From the NCBI RefSeq assembly GCF_037975245.1, contig NC_092564.1:23448484-23512483 (forward strand): a DNA stretch of 64,000 nucleotides. Reading direction: 5' to 3'. Positions within the stretch are counted from its first letter, which is position 1. The number at the start of each line of letters is the position of its first letter. This DNA is from Apostichopus japonicus (Eukaryota > Echinodermata > Holothuroidea > Aspidochirotida > Stichopodidae). Shown here piece after piece: positions 1 through 13,300 of the stretch. The position numbers were made by a program, and so were the translations under genes. The notes beneath the pieces are model-generated. The model was given only the letters and a program-made list of their open reading frames with translations, was not told the origin of the DNA and searched no databases.

Positions 1-628
1 GGGTAAAAACTGTTGGTGACTTAGCAAATAGTGAACTTTCCGACCGAAAAGAAATTGTTTTTAAATCTACTACGAGAGGATGTAATGTTGCACACTCTAA
101 GTTGATATCGGCTCATTTGGGAGGATTGGGGTGAATTTATGCCACGACCAAACTAAAACATGGTGGACTTAAGGTAATATTTTTTTCACCTAGTACTCCC
201 TACTCCATTTCCTCTGGTAATGATAAACTTAAATATGAATATGCAATCAATGTCTGAAGCGAATAATCGAATAACAAGCGGGCAGCAGTCAGGAAAACAG
301 CGCATTTAATTCATATTTCGGATTAATTTTCAGCAAGTGGGCATTTTTCATTGCAAATGTTAATAAAGGGTACTTTGAATCAGCAAAAGGGGGCTATTAT
401 ACGAAAGGGGCAATTTTGAGGTTATCCACAATACACCCTCACCACACCCATTTCTCCGCACAATACCCCCACCCTCCCCACACACACACACTTCTCCGCC
501 GCCCATTGTAATAATAAGGTGGACAATGGAATTGGGTCAGTGGGTGGGGGGGGTATGGGGAGTAGAGATCAATCGAGTTTTCATTTACATTCTGCCGGGG
601 AAGCATTAGACCACCTCTACTGGTGTAC

Positions 629-1479
629 CAGGCGCGGATCCAGAGGGGGATCCAGGGGGTCCGGACCCCCCTGCTCTTGGCCCAAAAAAAAAAAAAAAGA
701 GAGAGAAAAATAATTAAATTAAACGCCAATTTTAAACATGTAGGACGTCAGAAGGGCGGTTATTCTTACAAGTCAGCCAGGTGTGTCTTTTCCGTCAAAT
801 GAACTATAGTGTGCACGCGTGCTACACGTGCCAAAAATGCCTAAAAATCTCAATTTTCAGACCGAAAAGTTTCAAAATTGAGGTGGTGTTCAAATTTTTT
901 TGGGCGGTGAGGTGGCAGAGCGGTAGGCTGCATAGGAACTCGTACTGATGCAGATACATTTCGAGTGAGTTTTTGTAGGTGCTTTGCATGGCTAAATTGA
1001 AGGGGGTTCCCTGTTGTACTTAAATATCCAAGAATTTCACAATGGATAGAGGGAAACCCACTCCCCTTAGACCCTAGGATCACTGGAGGCCAAACCCCTC
1101 ACCCTTCCAGAAACCTGGATCCGGCCCTGCATCAAACAGTGGTGACGGAACGGGAGGGGGATTGGGGGCTAAAGGCATTATGATTTTTGTATCATCTCAA
1201 CTCATCTGATATGTATTACCATATTTCATAGATTGTTTTTTCTCATCAATTGAGAAATTGCAGACATGAGATCCATATTTTCAGGCTAGGTACATGCAGC
1301 TAAGAATACTCGGGAAGTGCCGTTTCCGGCCATCTGGGGGGTTTGTAAAGCCAAAAAATTTCTGGTACGCTACGCGCCAACCGATGGTGGCGCTCCGCTT
1401 AGATAGTCTTACGTTCAGGCGCGGCTGGACCAGTCGGACCCTCCCCCCCCCCCTGTCACAAATCCTGCATCCGCCCCTG
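629..1479. mobile_element. TIR DNA element inserted in array unit 1
   Basis: The left end reads CAGGCGCGGATCCAG and the right end CTGCATCCGCCCCTG, an imperfect terminal inverted repeat. It is flanked by TGTAC at 624-628 and 1480-1484. Units 2 and 3 carry the uninterrupted sequence CTACTGGTGTACACC near 5030 and 8385, which is the empty site. Near its right end (about 1306-1410) lies the subterminal module also found at 33165, 36305 and 53118. A second pair of GGATCC ends near 1113-1133 suggests a further nested or composite insertion. There is no intact transposase. Confidence 0.75.
905..970 (+). other. Weak tRNA-like A-box/B-box pair
   Basis: TGGCAGAGCGG near 910 resembles a Pol III A box, and TTTCGAGTG about 40 bases downstream weakly resembles a B box. 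It could be the degenerate head of a tRNA-derived SINE. I see no cloverleaf or anticodon arm. Confidence 0.15.
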
Positions 1480-3410
1480 TGTACACCTATTCACTTCAAA
1501 ACTTGGAAGAACCGTAATACGTACAAAAATGTCAAATTTGGTTCAAACTTGACAGTACTCAAATTTTCGGTCAGGATGCTAACTAACTATTGGTTCCCAG
1601 CGCCCCCTATTTGGTTCTCTATCAAATTTAAGGCGTGGTTCTGTCAACTTTCAAATCTAAAAAGCTATGAAATTTTAGTATAAGCACGAATCAATTTTTC
1701 TACCGAAAACGTTTTTCTTCAATAGTAGGGCCGATTTATAATATCATACCTGGTGTGTAATCAACAGGCTGTCGTGGCAGCTCTGTTATTTTGAGAAGAA
1801 TCGAAAAGTCGGAATTTTGGCCCAAACTTGATAAAAGATAAGCCTGAATAGTCTAAAGAAGAATCGAAAAAGGTCTTATCTTTTGGCCCACATGGACGAA
1901 GAATGGCCAGGTTAACGTAGTCTCTAATCAAAATGGCGCCTCGTATCTTCCCCACCCACACTCTTCCCCAGTGGATGATTATGGGAAAAATCCAGTAAAA
2001 CATGGGAAGGCTTTAAGATCATGAAAATTGCTCTCACATAGAGATAGTAGCGCATCAAATACTGCCAGTAATATAAGATACTTTCTTCGAAAAGACAACT
2101 GATATAGAGCCTAGGCACGAAACACTAAACACCTTCATCTACTCCCAACCCCAGTGCCCTCACAACGTGTGATCACGACGGTGTTATGTCAAGTCAAGTA
2201 TATCACGAGTCCTTCAGGGAGTAGGTACGACAAGTTATACAATAAGGCATATCATTGGCAAAGAGGTTGACTCATGAGTGAAAATAGAGGACTCTAGAAA
2301 AACTTCCAAAAAGAATACAAATTGGCTTACCATTTACAAATGGCGGCAAAACAGTAAGAATATCCTAATAAGTTCTCATCCAATCCATCTCAGCTTCGTT
2401 ACCACGCAAGAGGTCCCTTTCTCATTCTTCTTTAGTACGGTATATTTTGTGTAGGCTACAACGCTATAGTTCCATTAGTCAAGCTGTGCTTAACTTAGGT
2501 ATCAAAACAATCTGATATAACACTACCAGCTTGCCTCCATAAGCTTCAAAACTATGGGTGTTTAAACTACCTTGTAAGGAACTCTTTTGTGTATTCATGC
2601 CAGATTATACAGTCATATGTTAATTATGTCCAGCAGTAGCTCATTGTTATGCTAATTATTAGCCTATAAGAAGGACCGAATCACAACAGTTGACCTGAAT
2701 TGTTAGGGATTAAGTTTGAAATTTCATGTATCCGATGATTAATGAAGATCACTTTTCTTCCATTTTACTTGTGAAAATACTCATTTCAGAACATAAAAGC
2801 TCACATATGACTTTCATACCAAGATTTTTGGTTGAGTTCAAGTTTATTTAGCTTGATAAAAATGTATAGCCCATAGTAAGGTAGCCCCTCCCCCGCCCCC
2901 CCCCCCTTCAAGATACTGGACGCATGAAGTCGATACCATCACCAACTTTTAAAAGAAAATTATATCAAGGTATGTTTTACACTAAAAGCACGCAAAGTTC
3001 TTAAAGTTAACGCCATCGTTTCTGTTAAATTCAATTTCGAAATCAATTTTACGAGCGATATCACAGTTTTGGCATGTTTTTAAGTAGTACGCATGATTTA
3101 ACTTCTAATACATTTTTCACAAAAAAATGACCACTCCCAGCTGCTTCGTTGGTCATTGTTACTATACAACCATCTATGAGTACACAATGAATACGAAGAC
3201 GTGTAAAAGTACGATCGCCATTTTAATTCCTCATTACTAAAACATGCATGTTCAATTTACGAGACCAAACGAATCAACCAATCAGAAAATAGCAAGTACT
3301 TTTTTGCTAATTAACTAGATATTCTTCTCAATTTTACTAATTTACTAATCGGAAATATTAGTTATGTTTAGTTACGCGTAATAACATTAGTTAATACAAT
3401 TTTAACAGGT

Positions 3411-6400
3411 AAAAACTGTTGGTGTCTTAGCAATTAGTGAACAATCCGACCGAAAAGAAATTGTTTTTAAATCCACTACGAGAGGATGTAATGCTGCAAA
3501 CTGTAAGTTGATATCGGCTTATTTGGGAAGGCGGGAGGGAATCTATAAAGCAATAGGCCTATGATATGTTGGACTTTGCAGGTATTTTTTGGGGACATGC
3601 GACTTTGATTACAGCAACTGTTATAATAACTATTTAACTGCTCACGAACAGGGTAATTTTTGAGTAAGAAAAGAGCGGTTTTTCATTACCAAAATGGATG
3701 AAGGGTACATTACATTAACAGATAGGGGTAATTTCTAATTTATTAAATGGTGCACTTTGGAGGGGTTCTTTCTTAAAAAGCCCGTGCGTCCTCAACACCT
3801 ACCCCCCCCCCCCCACCCCACCCCACCCCCACCTGCTACGCTGCTCTGGTAATGATAAACTTAAGCATGAATAATGAATATGCTTAATGAATTGCATAAT
3901 GAATAAGAAAACGTGTAACAGTGCAATCGCAATTTTACCTTAAATACTCATTACCATAAATGCATATTCAACTACATCTTTCAATGGAAACGAATACAAG
4001 TAAAAACGAATAAACCAATCACAGAATAGCAAGTTTTTTGTGCTAGCTAACCAGATATTTTCCTCAATTTTACTAATTTAGTAATGTGAGATATTACAGG
4101 GCTTTTTTTTCTTTTGGTAACGCGTTTCACAATTATTGTTTTACAATTTTAGCAGGTAAATACTGTTGGTGAATTAGAAATTAGTGAACTATCAGACCGA
4201 AAAGAAATTGTTCAAATCCACCACGAGAGGATGTAATGCCGCAAACTGTAAGTTGATATCGGTTTATTTGAGAGGGCATCTATGGCGCAATAAAATCCAA
4301 GAAATGGACTTTGGAGGAATTCTTTCCCCGTTCGCTTCTCGGCCTTTTGGCTAAGATCATGTGTAGTATCTGTTCCCTTAGGGAATGGTGATACACACCT
4401 GACGATGATCACACAGTCACAGTCCCGATGCAAGGGGACTGGGGCTGAGAGCGGATCGGTCGTTTGGTAGTTTGGTTTTCGTGCCCAGGTTCTTTCTTGG
4501 GTGACTTTTTCTTAAAAAGTATTCTTTCCCCGTTCCAGTGCTTCTGGTAATGATAATGGACGATATAACGTTTATGCTTACCCCTCCCCAGGGCAAAAAT
4601 TGTGGCCCCCACCCTCCCCCGGCGCATACACAGCAATGCACCCACCAGGATGACAGTTTAAAGAAGAGTTCGCAAATCTGACCACGTTGAAGTTTGACCG
4701 GCTATGATATCATGTTACAGAGGTACTACATCTCGTGCCTAAGCATACCCTACCAAATTTGGAGTTCTTGACACAACTTGTTCGTTAACACACAACCACC
4801 GTGACCATCATTATTGTGTAAAGAATTAAAGCTGATTGGCTTTATGTCGGCAACAAATTGCTGAAAGCCGAGACTTCCATAAAATGTAAACGTTAGTAAC
4901 CTTTGATATGCTTCTTTCTAACCAACAGTGGTGAATTGGGTCAGTGGGGGGGGGGGGGGGAGGGAGTGGGGGAGTAGAGACCAGTCGAGTTTTCTTTCAC
5001 ATTCAGCCGGGTAAGCATTAGACCACCGCTACTGGTGTACACCTATTCAACTTACAAACTTGGAAGAACCGTAATACGTACAAAAATGTCAAATTTAGTC
5101 CAAACTTAACAGTTCTCAAGTTTTCGGTCAGGATGCTAACTAACTATTGGTTCCCAGCGCCCCCTACCTGGTTCTCTATCAAATTAAGGCGGGGTTCTGT
5201 CAACTTTCAAATCTAAAATGGTATGAAATTTTAGTATAAACACGAATCAATTTTTCTACCCAAAACGTTTTTCTTCAATAGTAGGACCGATTCAAAATAT
5301 TATCCCTATATGTAATCAACAGGCTGTCATGGCAGCTCTGTTATTTTGGGAAGAATCGAAAAGTCGGAATTTTGGCCCAAACTTGATAAAAGATAAGCCT
5401 GAATAGTCTAAGAAGAATCGAAAAAGGTCTTATCTTTTGGCCCACATGGACGAAGAATGGCCAGGTTAACGTAGTCTCTAATCAAAATGGCGCCTCGTAT
5501 CTTCCCCACCCACACTCTTCCCCGTGGATGATTATGGGAAAATCCAGTAAAACATGGGAAGGCTTTAAGATCATGAAAATTCCTCTCACATAGAGATAGT
5601 AGCGCATCAAATACTGCCAGTAATATAAGATACTTTCTTCGAAAAAGACAACTGATATAGAGCCTAGGCACGAAACACCAAACACCTTGATCTACTCCCA
5701 ACCCCAGTCCCCTCACATCGTGTGATCACGACGGTGTAATCTCAAGTCTAGTATATCACGAGTCCTTCAGGGAGTAGGTACGACAAGTTATACAATAAGG
5801 CATATCATTGACAAAGAGGTTGACTCATGAGTGAAAATAGAGGACTCTAGAAAAACTTCCAAAAAGAATACAAATTGGCTTACCATTTACAAATGGCGGC
5901 AAAACAGTAAGAATATCCTAATAAATTCTCATCCAATCCATCTCAGCTTCGTTACCACGCAAGAGGTCCCTTTACTCATTCTTCTTTAGTACGGTATGTA
6001 CTGTGTAGGCTACACGCTATAGTTCTATTAGTCAAGCTGTGCTTAACTTAGGTATCAAAACAATCTGATATAACAATACCAGCTTGCCTCCATAAGCTTC
6101 AAAACTATGGGTATTTAAACTACCTTGCAAGACACTCTTTTGTGTATTCATGCCAGATTAAACAGTCATATGTTAATTATGTCCAGCAGTAGCTCATTGT
6201 TATGCTAATTATTAGCCTATAGGAAGGACCGAATCACAACAGTTGACCTGAATTGTTAGGGATTAAGTTTGACATTTCAGTATCCGATGATTAATGAAGA
6301 TCACTTTTCTTCCATTTTACTTGTCAAAATACTCATTTCAGAACATAAAAGCTCACATATGACTTTCATACCAAGATTTTTGGTTGAGTTCAAGTTTATT

Positions 6401-6960
6401 TAGCTTGATAAAAATGTATAGCCCATAGTAAGGTAGCCCCTCCCCCGCCCCCCCCCCCCCTTCAAGATACTGGACGCATGAAATCGATACCATCACCAAC
6501 TTTTAAAAGAAAATTATATCAAGGTATGTTTTACACTAAAAGCACGCAAAGTTCTTAAAGTTAACGCCATCGTTTCTGTTAAATTCAATTTCGAAATCAA
6601 TTTTACGAGCGATATCACAGTTTTGGCATGTTTTTAAGTAGTACGCATGATTTAACTTCTAATACATTTTTCACAAAAAAATGACCACTCCCAGCTGCTT
6701 CGTTGGTCATTGTTACAATACAACCATCTATGAGTACACAATGAATACGAAGACGTGTAAAAGTACGATCGCCATTTTAATTCCTCATTACTAAAACATG
6801 CATATTCAATTTACGAGACCAAACGAATCAACCAATTAGAAAATAGCAAGTACTTTTTTGCTAATTAACTAGATATTCTTCTCAATTTTACTAATTTACT
6901 AATCGGAAATATTAGTTATGTTTAGTTACGCGTAATAACATTAGTTATTACAATTTTAAC
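3411..6960. repeat. Array unit 2
   Basis: A full unit with both landmark copies (3411 and 4154), poly-C runs near 3803 and 6440 and a poly-G run near 4947. It differs from unit 3 mainly by the 187-bp U2-headed SINE at 4334-4520 and scattered substitutions. No coding sequence is seen. Confidence 0.88.
4334..4520 (+). mobile_element. SINE with a U2 snRNA-derived head (copy 1)
   Basis: The first ~45 nt match the 5' domain of U2 snRNA, including stem-loop I and the branch-point-binding GTAGTATCTGTTC, with A-to-T at one position. The remaining ~140 nt are unlike U2 and contain several short hairpins (for example CAGTCCC...GGGGACTG and CCCAGGTTCTTTCTTGGG), ending GACTTTTTCTTAAAAAGT. It is flanked by a perfect 15-bp direct repeat, ATTCTTTCCCCGTTC, at 4319-4333 and 4521-4535. 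Array unit 3 has that 15-mer once (7874-7888), so the pre-insertion site is visible. A second copy is at 43641-43836 on the other strand. snRNA-headed SINEs are known in other animals; whether this family is described I cannot tell. Confidence 0.85.
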
Positions 6961-9900
6961 AGGTAAAAACTGTTGGTGTCTTAGCAATTAGTGAACAATC
7001 CGACCGAAAAGAAATTGTTTAGATCCACTACGAGAGGATGTAATGCTGCAAACTGTAAGTTGATATCGGCCTATTTGGGAAGGCGGGAGGGAATCTATAA
7101 AGCAATAGGCCTATGAAATGTTGGACTTTGCAGGTATTTTTTTTGGGACATGCGACTTTGATTACAGCAACTGTTATAATAACTATTTAACTGCTCACGA
7201 ACAGGGCAATTTTTGAGCAAGAAAAGAGCGGTTTTTCATTACCAAAATGGATGAAGGGTACATTACATTAACAGATAGGGGTAATTTCTAATTTATTAAA
7301 TGGTGCACTTTGGAGGGGTTCTTTCTTAAAAGCCCGTGCGTCCTCAACACCTACCCCCCCCCCACCCCCACCCCCACCTGCTAAGCTGCTCTGGTAATGA
7401 TAAACTTAAGCATGAATAATGAATATGCTTAATGAATTGCATAATGAATGAGAAAACGTGTAACAGTGCAATCGCAATTTTACCTTAAATACTCATTACC
7501 ATAAATGCATATTCAACTACATCTTTCAATGGAAACGAATACAAGTAAAAACGAATAAACCAATCACAGAATAGCAAGTTTTTTTTGTGCTAGCTAACCA
7601 GATATTTTCCTCAATTTTACTAATTTAATAATGTGAGATATTACAGGGCTTTTTTTCTTTTGGTAACGCGTTTCACAATTATTGTTTTTACAATTTTAGC
7701 AGGTACATACTGTTGGTGAATTAGAAATTAGTGAACTATCAGACCGAAAAGAAATTGTTCAAATCCACCACGAGAGGATGTAATGCCGCAAACTGTAAGT
7801 TGATATCGGTTCATTTGGGAAGGCGGGAGGGAATCTATGGTCCAATAGAATCCAAGAAATGGACTTTGGAGGAATTCTTTCCCCGTTCCAGTGCTTCTGG
7901 TAATGATAATGGACGATATAACGTTTATGCTTACCCCTCCCCAGGGCAAAAATTGTGGCCCCCACCCCCCCCCCCGGCGCATACACAGCAATGCACCCAC
8001 CAGGATGACAGTTTAAAGAAGAGTTCGCAAATCTGACCACGTTGAAGTTTGACCGGCTATGATATCATGTTACAGAGGTACTACATCTCGTGCCTAAGCA
8101 TACCCTACCAAATTTGGAGTTCTTTACACAACTTGTTCGTTAACACACAACCACCGTGACCATCATTATTGTGTAAAGAATTAAAGCTGATTGGCTTTAT
8201 GTCGGCAACAAATTGCTGAAAGCCGAGACCTCCATAAAATGTAAACGTTAGTAACCTTTGATATGCTTCTTTCTAACCAACAGTGGTGAATTGGGTCAGT
8301 GGGGGGGGGGGAGGGAGTGGGGGAGTAGAGACCAGTCGAGTTTTCTTTCACATTCAGCCGGGTAAGCATTAGACCACCGCTACTGGTGTACACCTATTCA
8401 ACTTACAAACTTGGAAGAACCGTAATACGTACAAAAATGTCAAATTTAGTCCAAACTTTACAGTTCTCAAATTTTCGGTCAGGATGCTAACTAACTATTG
8501 GTTCCCAGCGCCCCCTATTTGGTTCTCTATAAAATTAAGGCGGGGTTCTGTCAACTTTTAAATCTAAAATGGTATGAAATTTTAGTATAAACACGAATCA
8601 ATTTTTCTACCCAAAACGTTTTTCTTCAATAGTAGGACCGATTCAAAATATTATCCCTGTATGTAATCAACAGGCTGTCATGGCAGCTCTGTGTTATTTT
8701 AGGAAGAATCGAAAAAGGTCTGAATTTTGGCTCACATGGACGAAGAATGGCCATGTTAACGTAGTCTCTAATCAAAATGGCGCCTCGTATCTTCCCCACC
8801 CACACTCTTCCCCAGTGGATGATTTTGGGAAGAATCCAGTAAAGCATGGGAAGGCTTTAAGCTTTTAATAATTGCTCTCACATATAGATAATAGCGCCTC
8901 AATACTGCCAGTAATATAAGATACTCTTTACGAAAAGACAACTAAGATAGAGCCTAGGCACGAAACACCAAACACCTTGATCCACTCCCAACCCCAGTCC
9001 CCTCACATCGTGTGATCACGACGGTGTTATGTCAAGTCTAGTATATCACGAGTCCTTCAGGGAATAGGTACGACAAGTTATACAATAAGGCATATCATTG
9101 ACAAAGACGTTTACTCAAGAGTGAAAATAGAGGACTCTTTGACATATATCTAGAAAAACTTACAAACAGAATACGAATTGGCTTACCATTTACAAATGGC
9201 GGCGAAGCAGTAAGAATATCCTAATAAGTTCTCATCCAATCCTTCGCAGCTTAGTTACCACGCAAGAGGTCCCTTTCTCATTCTTCTTTAGTACAGTATG
9301 CTTTGTGTAGGCTACACGCTATAGTTCTATTAGTCAAGCTGTTCTTAACTTAGGTATCAAAACAACTGATATAACAATACCAGCTTGCCTCCATAAGCTT
9401 CAAAACTATGGGTATTTAAACTACATTGTAAGGCACTTTGTGTATTCATGCCAGATTATACAGTCATATGTTAATTATGTCCAGGAGTAGCACCTTATTA
9501 TGCAAATTAATAGCCTATAGGAAGGACCGTATCACAACAGTTGACCTGAATTGTTAGAGATTAAGTTTGAAATTTCAGTATCCGATGATTAATGAAGATC
9601 ACTTTTCTTTCATTTTACTTGTGAAAAAAACTCATTTCAGAACTAAAAAGCTCACATATTACTTTAGTTCCAAGTTTTTTGTGGAGTTCAAGAATATTTA
9701 AGCTTGAAAATACAGTATAGCCCACAGCAAAGTAGCCCCCCCCCCCCCCTTTAAGATATGGACGCACGAAATCGATACCATCACCAACTTTTAAAAGAAA
9801 ATTATATCAAGGCACGTTTTACTTTAAAGCACGCAAAATTCTCACAGTTAACGACATCGTTTCTGTTAAACTCAGTTTCGAAATCAATATACGAGCCTGT

Positions 9901-10300
9901 TAACACTTGAAGGTAAATATGGTGAAGGTGAATATTTTCCACATTTGGGCGATATCACAGTTTTGGCATGTTTTTAAAAAGTACGCAGGATTTAACTTCT
10001 AAAACATTTCCCCCCAAAAATGACCACTCCCGGATGCTTCGTTGGTCATTGTTACAAACAAGCATCTATGAATATACAATGAAAACGAAGACGTGTAAAA
10101 GTACGATCGCCATTTTAATTCCTCATTACTAAAACATGCATATTCAATTTACGAGACCAAACGAATCAACCAATTAGAAAATAGCAAGTACTTTCTTGCT
10201 AACTAACCAGATATTCTCCTCAATTTTACTAATTTTCTAATCTTAAATATTAGTTTGCTTAGTTACTCGTAAAAACATTATTAGTTGATACAATTTAACA
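6961..10300. repeat. Array unit 3
   Basis: A full unit with both landmark copies (6961 and 7700). It retains empty sites for the insertions seen in unit 1 (near 8385), unit 2 (7874-7888) and unit 4 (near 7745). Poly-G and poly-C runs lie near 8300 and 9735. No coding sequence is seen. Confidence 0.88.
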
Positions 10301-13300
10301 GGTAAAAACTGTTGGTGTCTTAGCAATTAGTGAACAATCCGACCGAAAAGAAATTGTTTAGATCCACTACGAGAGGATGTAATGCTGCAAACTGTAAGTT
10401 GATATCGGCTTATTGGGAAGGCGGGAGGGAATCTATGGCACAATACAAACTATAAATGGTGGACTTAGGAGGTAATTTTTTGTACCTTGGACCCCCGGCT
10501 GCATTGCCTCTGGTAACGATACACTTAAACATGAATATGCAATCAATGTCTGAAGCGAATAATCGAATAACAAGCGGGCAGCAGTCAGGAAAACAGCGCA
10601 TTTAATTCATTTTTTGGATTAATTTTTCAACAAATGGGCATTTTCATTGCAAATGTTAGTAAAGGGTACTTTGAAACAACAAAAGGGGGCTATTATACGA
10701 AAGGGGCACCTTTGCGGTTTTCCACAATACACCCTCCCCACAGAAACACTTCTCCGCCACCCATTGTAATAATAAGAAGGGTGTTGGCCGAAATCTCGGT
10801 CAATCCAGGTAAAATAACGTAATATATCATCACTGTTTTATAAACAACAAGAACATATTAACCGTGGTCACATTATGACCACTATAGAACTGACCGACCA
10901 ATAAAGATACCTACATGAGACAGACCTAGTTAGTGATGATAGTTAAAACAATTATCAGGATATATTATCAGGAAACAATTATCAGGAAACTTACATTTAT
11001 ACTGCATGTTCACGCAGCAAATAAACATCGGGCCATTACTCTCTGAACTTCACCAGCGAATTATAACTCCACCCCCCCCCCCTTAACTCGGCTGCCTTGG
11101 GTAATGAAAAACTCAAGCATGAATATGCTTAATGAATGGCATAATGAATGAGAAATCGTGTAAAACTAAAAGTGCAATCGCAATTTTACCTTGAATTCGC
11201 ATTTCCATAAATGCATATTCAAACTACTTTCTTCAATAGAAAAGAATACGAATAGAAACGAATCAACCAATTACAGAATAGCAAGTAGTTTTGTGCTAGC
11301 TAACCAGATATTTTCCTTAATTTTACTAATTTACTTATCTGAGATCGTACAGGGCTTTTTCGTTTTGGTTACGGGTTTCACAATTAATGTTTTCACAATT
11401 TTAACAGGTAAATACTGTTGTTAAATTAGAAATTACTGAAACATCCAACTGAAAGGCTTTGTAAGCAGTTGGTTAGGCCTCATCTGGAGTATGCTGTGCG
11501 GGCTTGGAACCCATATTTTGCTAAGGATAAGGAAGTACTTGAAAAGGTCCAGAGGAGAGCTACTAGGATGACCAGTTCCTTAAAGAGTGTTCCTTATTAT
11601 AGGCGGTTACAGCTGTTGAATCTCACCACACTGGAGCTTAGGAGGTTACGTGGGGACTTGGGGATTCATGTTTTCAAGATTGTGTATGGTTTTGACAATT
11701 TATCCTTCACCGACTTTTTCATGTTTGCTAATAGTAGTTGTACCAGAGGTCATTGTCTTAAACTCCAAAAGTCACAAAGTAGGATTAATATTCGGCATAA
11801 CTTTTTTTCTAATCGGGTTGTGAATGAGTAGAACGGGTTGCCTGAGAAAGTTGTACTTGCAAGTAGTGTGAATGGGTTTAAGAATGCTTTGGACAAGCAC
11901 TTTAAGCATTGTAATCGGGTCTGAGTGTTTGTGTCTTTAGTTTTTTATTCTCCTATGGTCCTTGATGGGGACTTGAGTGTCCCTCCTGGTCCTTTTGTCT
12001 ACTAAACTAAACCAAAATTACTAAACTTAACTATCCTAAACTAAACTAAAGGAATTGTTTAATTTCATCACGAAAGAATGTGAGGCTGAAAACTGTTAAA
12101 AGGCACCGGCGATCGAGGTGGTGGGCGGGTATTGAAGAATAATAAAAAAAAAAACAGGCAAACGAAGTGGAAAAAATTGTGAGGAAAAAAACATATAAAA
12201 ACTACTACCTCTGTACTTTGTTGTAACATAACCATGTAGATACGATATCATATGAACAGCAAGTGCACATGTAAAGCTCATTGGGACACACTTCCCTGGG
12301 GGAGGGGGATCATCCCCAGAATAAAATCTGGTAGACAATATTTACAAGAACATCATACAGTACATAAAGTCCGCCTAATTGCTGGAAGCCAAGGCTTCCA
12401 TGAAATCTAAACATTAGTAACCTTTGATATGCTTCTTTCTAACCAACAGTGGGTGAATTGGGTCAGTGGGTGGGAGGGGAGGGTGGTAGAGAGAATTTGT
12501 TTTTGAGATTTTGAGAAATTTGGGTTAATTAAGGGACCTTAGATGCAATCTGGTGGTATATTTTGCGACTTGATGTAACTTTATGTCCAAGAATTTTCAG
12601 GCTTAGTCTGTCCGATATTTATGTTTTAATTGAAGCAGATAAAGTTTTTATTTAAGTATCTTTTTGAACACTACAAGGGGCACGATTTTTGTGGGGAGTG
12701 GGTCAGTGGGTGGCGGTGGTGCACATCTATTTCAACTTCCAAACTTGGAAGAACCGTAAGCCGTACAAAAATGCAAAATGTGGTTCAAACTTTACAGTAC
12801 TCAAATTTGCGGTCAGGATACTTACTATTGATTCTCTATCAAATGAAAGTAGGATTCTATCAATTTTCCACTCTAAATGGGTATGAAATTTCAGTATAAT
12901 CTCGAATCAAATTTACTACCGAAAACGTTTTCCTTCAACAGTAGGGCCGAATTGTAAAATGTTCCCTGGTGTAATAAACAGGCTGTCATGGCGGCTGGGT
13001 TTTTGGGAGGAAGAATCGAAAACTCGTAATTTTGGCCAAAAACTTGATAAAACATAAGGCCAAACATTCTAAAGAAGAATCGAAAAAGGTCTTAATTTTG
13101 GCCCACATGGACGAAGAATGGCCATGTTAACGTAGTCTCTAATCAAAATGGAGCCTCATATCTTCCCCACCCACACTCCTCCCCAGTGGATGATTTTAGA
13201 AAGAATCCAGTAAACCATGGGAAGGCTTTAACAATATGGAAATTGCTCTAACATATAGGTCATAATAGCGCCTCAAATACTGCCAGTAGTATAAGATACT

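Larger units (their letters stand above)
1..3410. repeat. Array unit 1 (left end cut by window)
   Basis: The first 560 bases resemble unit 4 (10301-10800) more than units 2 and 3, including a segment around 239-340 absent from units 2 and 3. The unit is interrupted at 629-1479 by a TIR element. From 1480 to 3410 it aligns closely with 5036-6960. A poly-C run lies near 2890. I see no gene in it. Confidence 0.85.

Noticed and set aside
4334-4520. A true U2 snRNA gene
   Set aside because: Only the first ~45 nt match U2; the Sm site and stem-loops III and IV are missing, and 15-bp direct repeats show retroposition.
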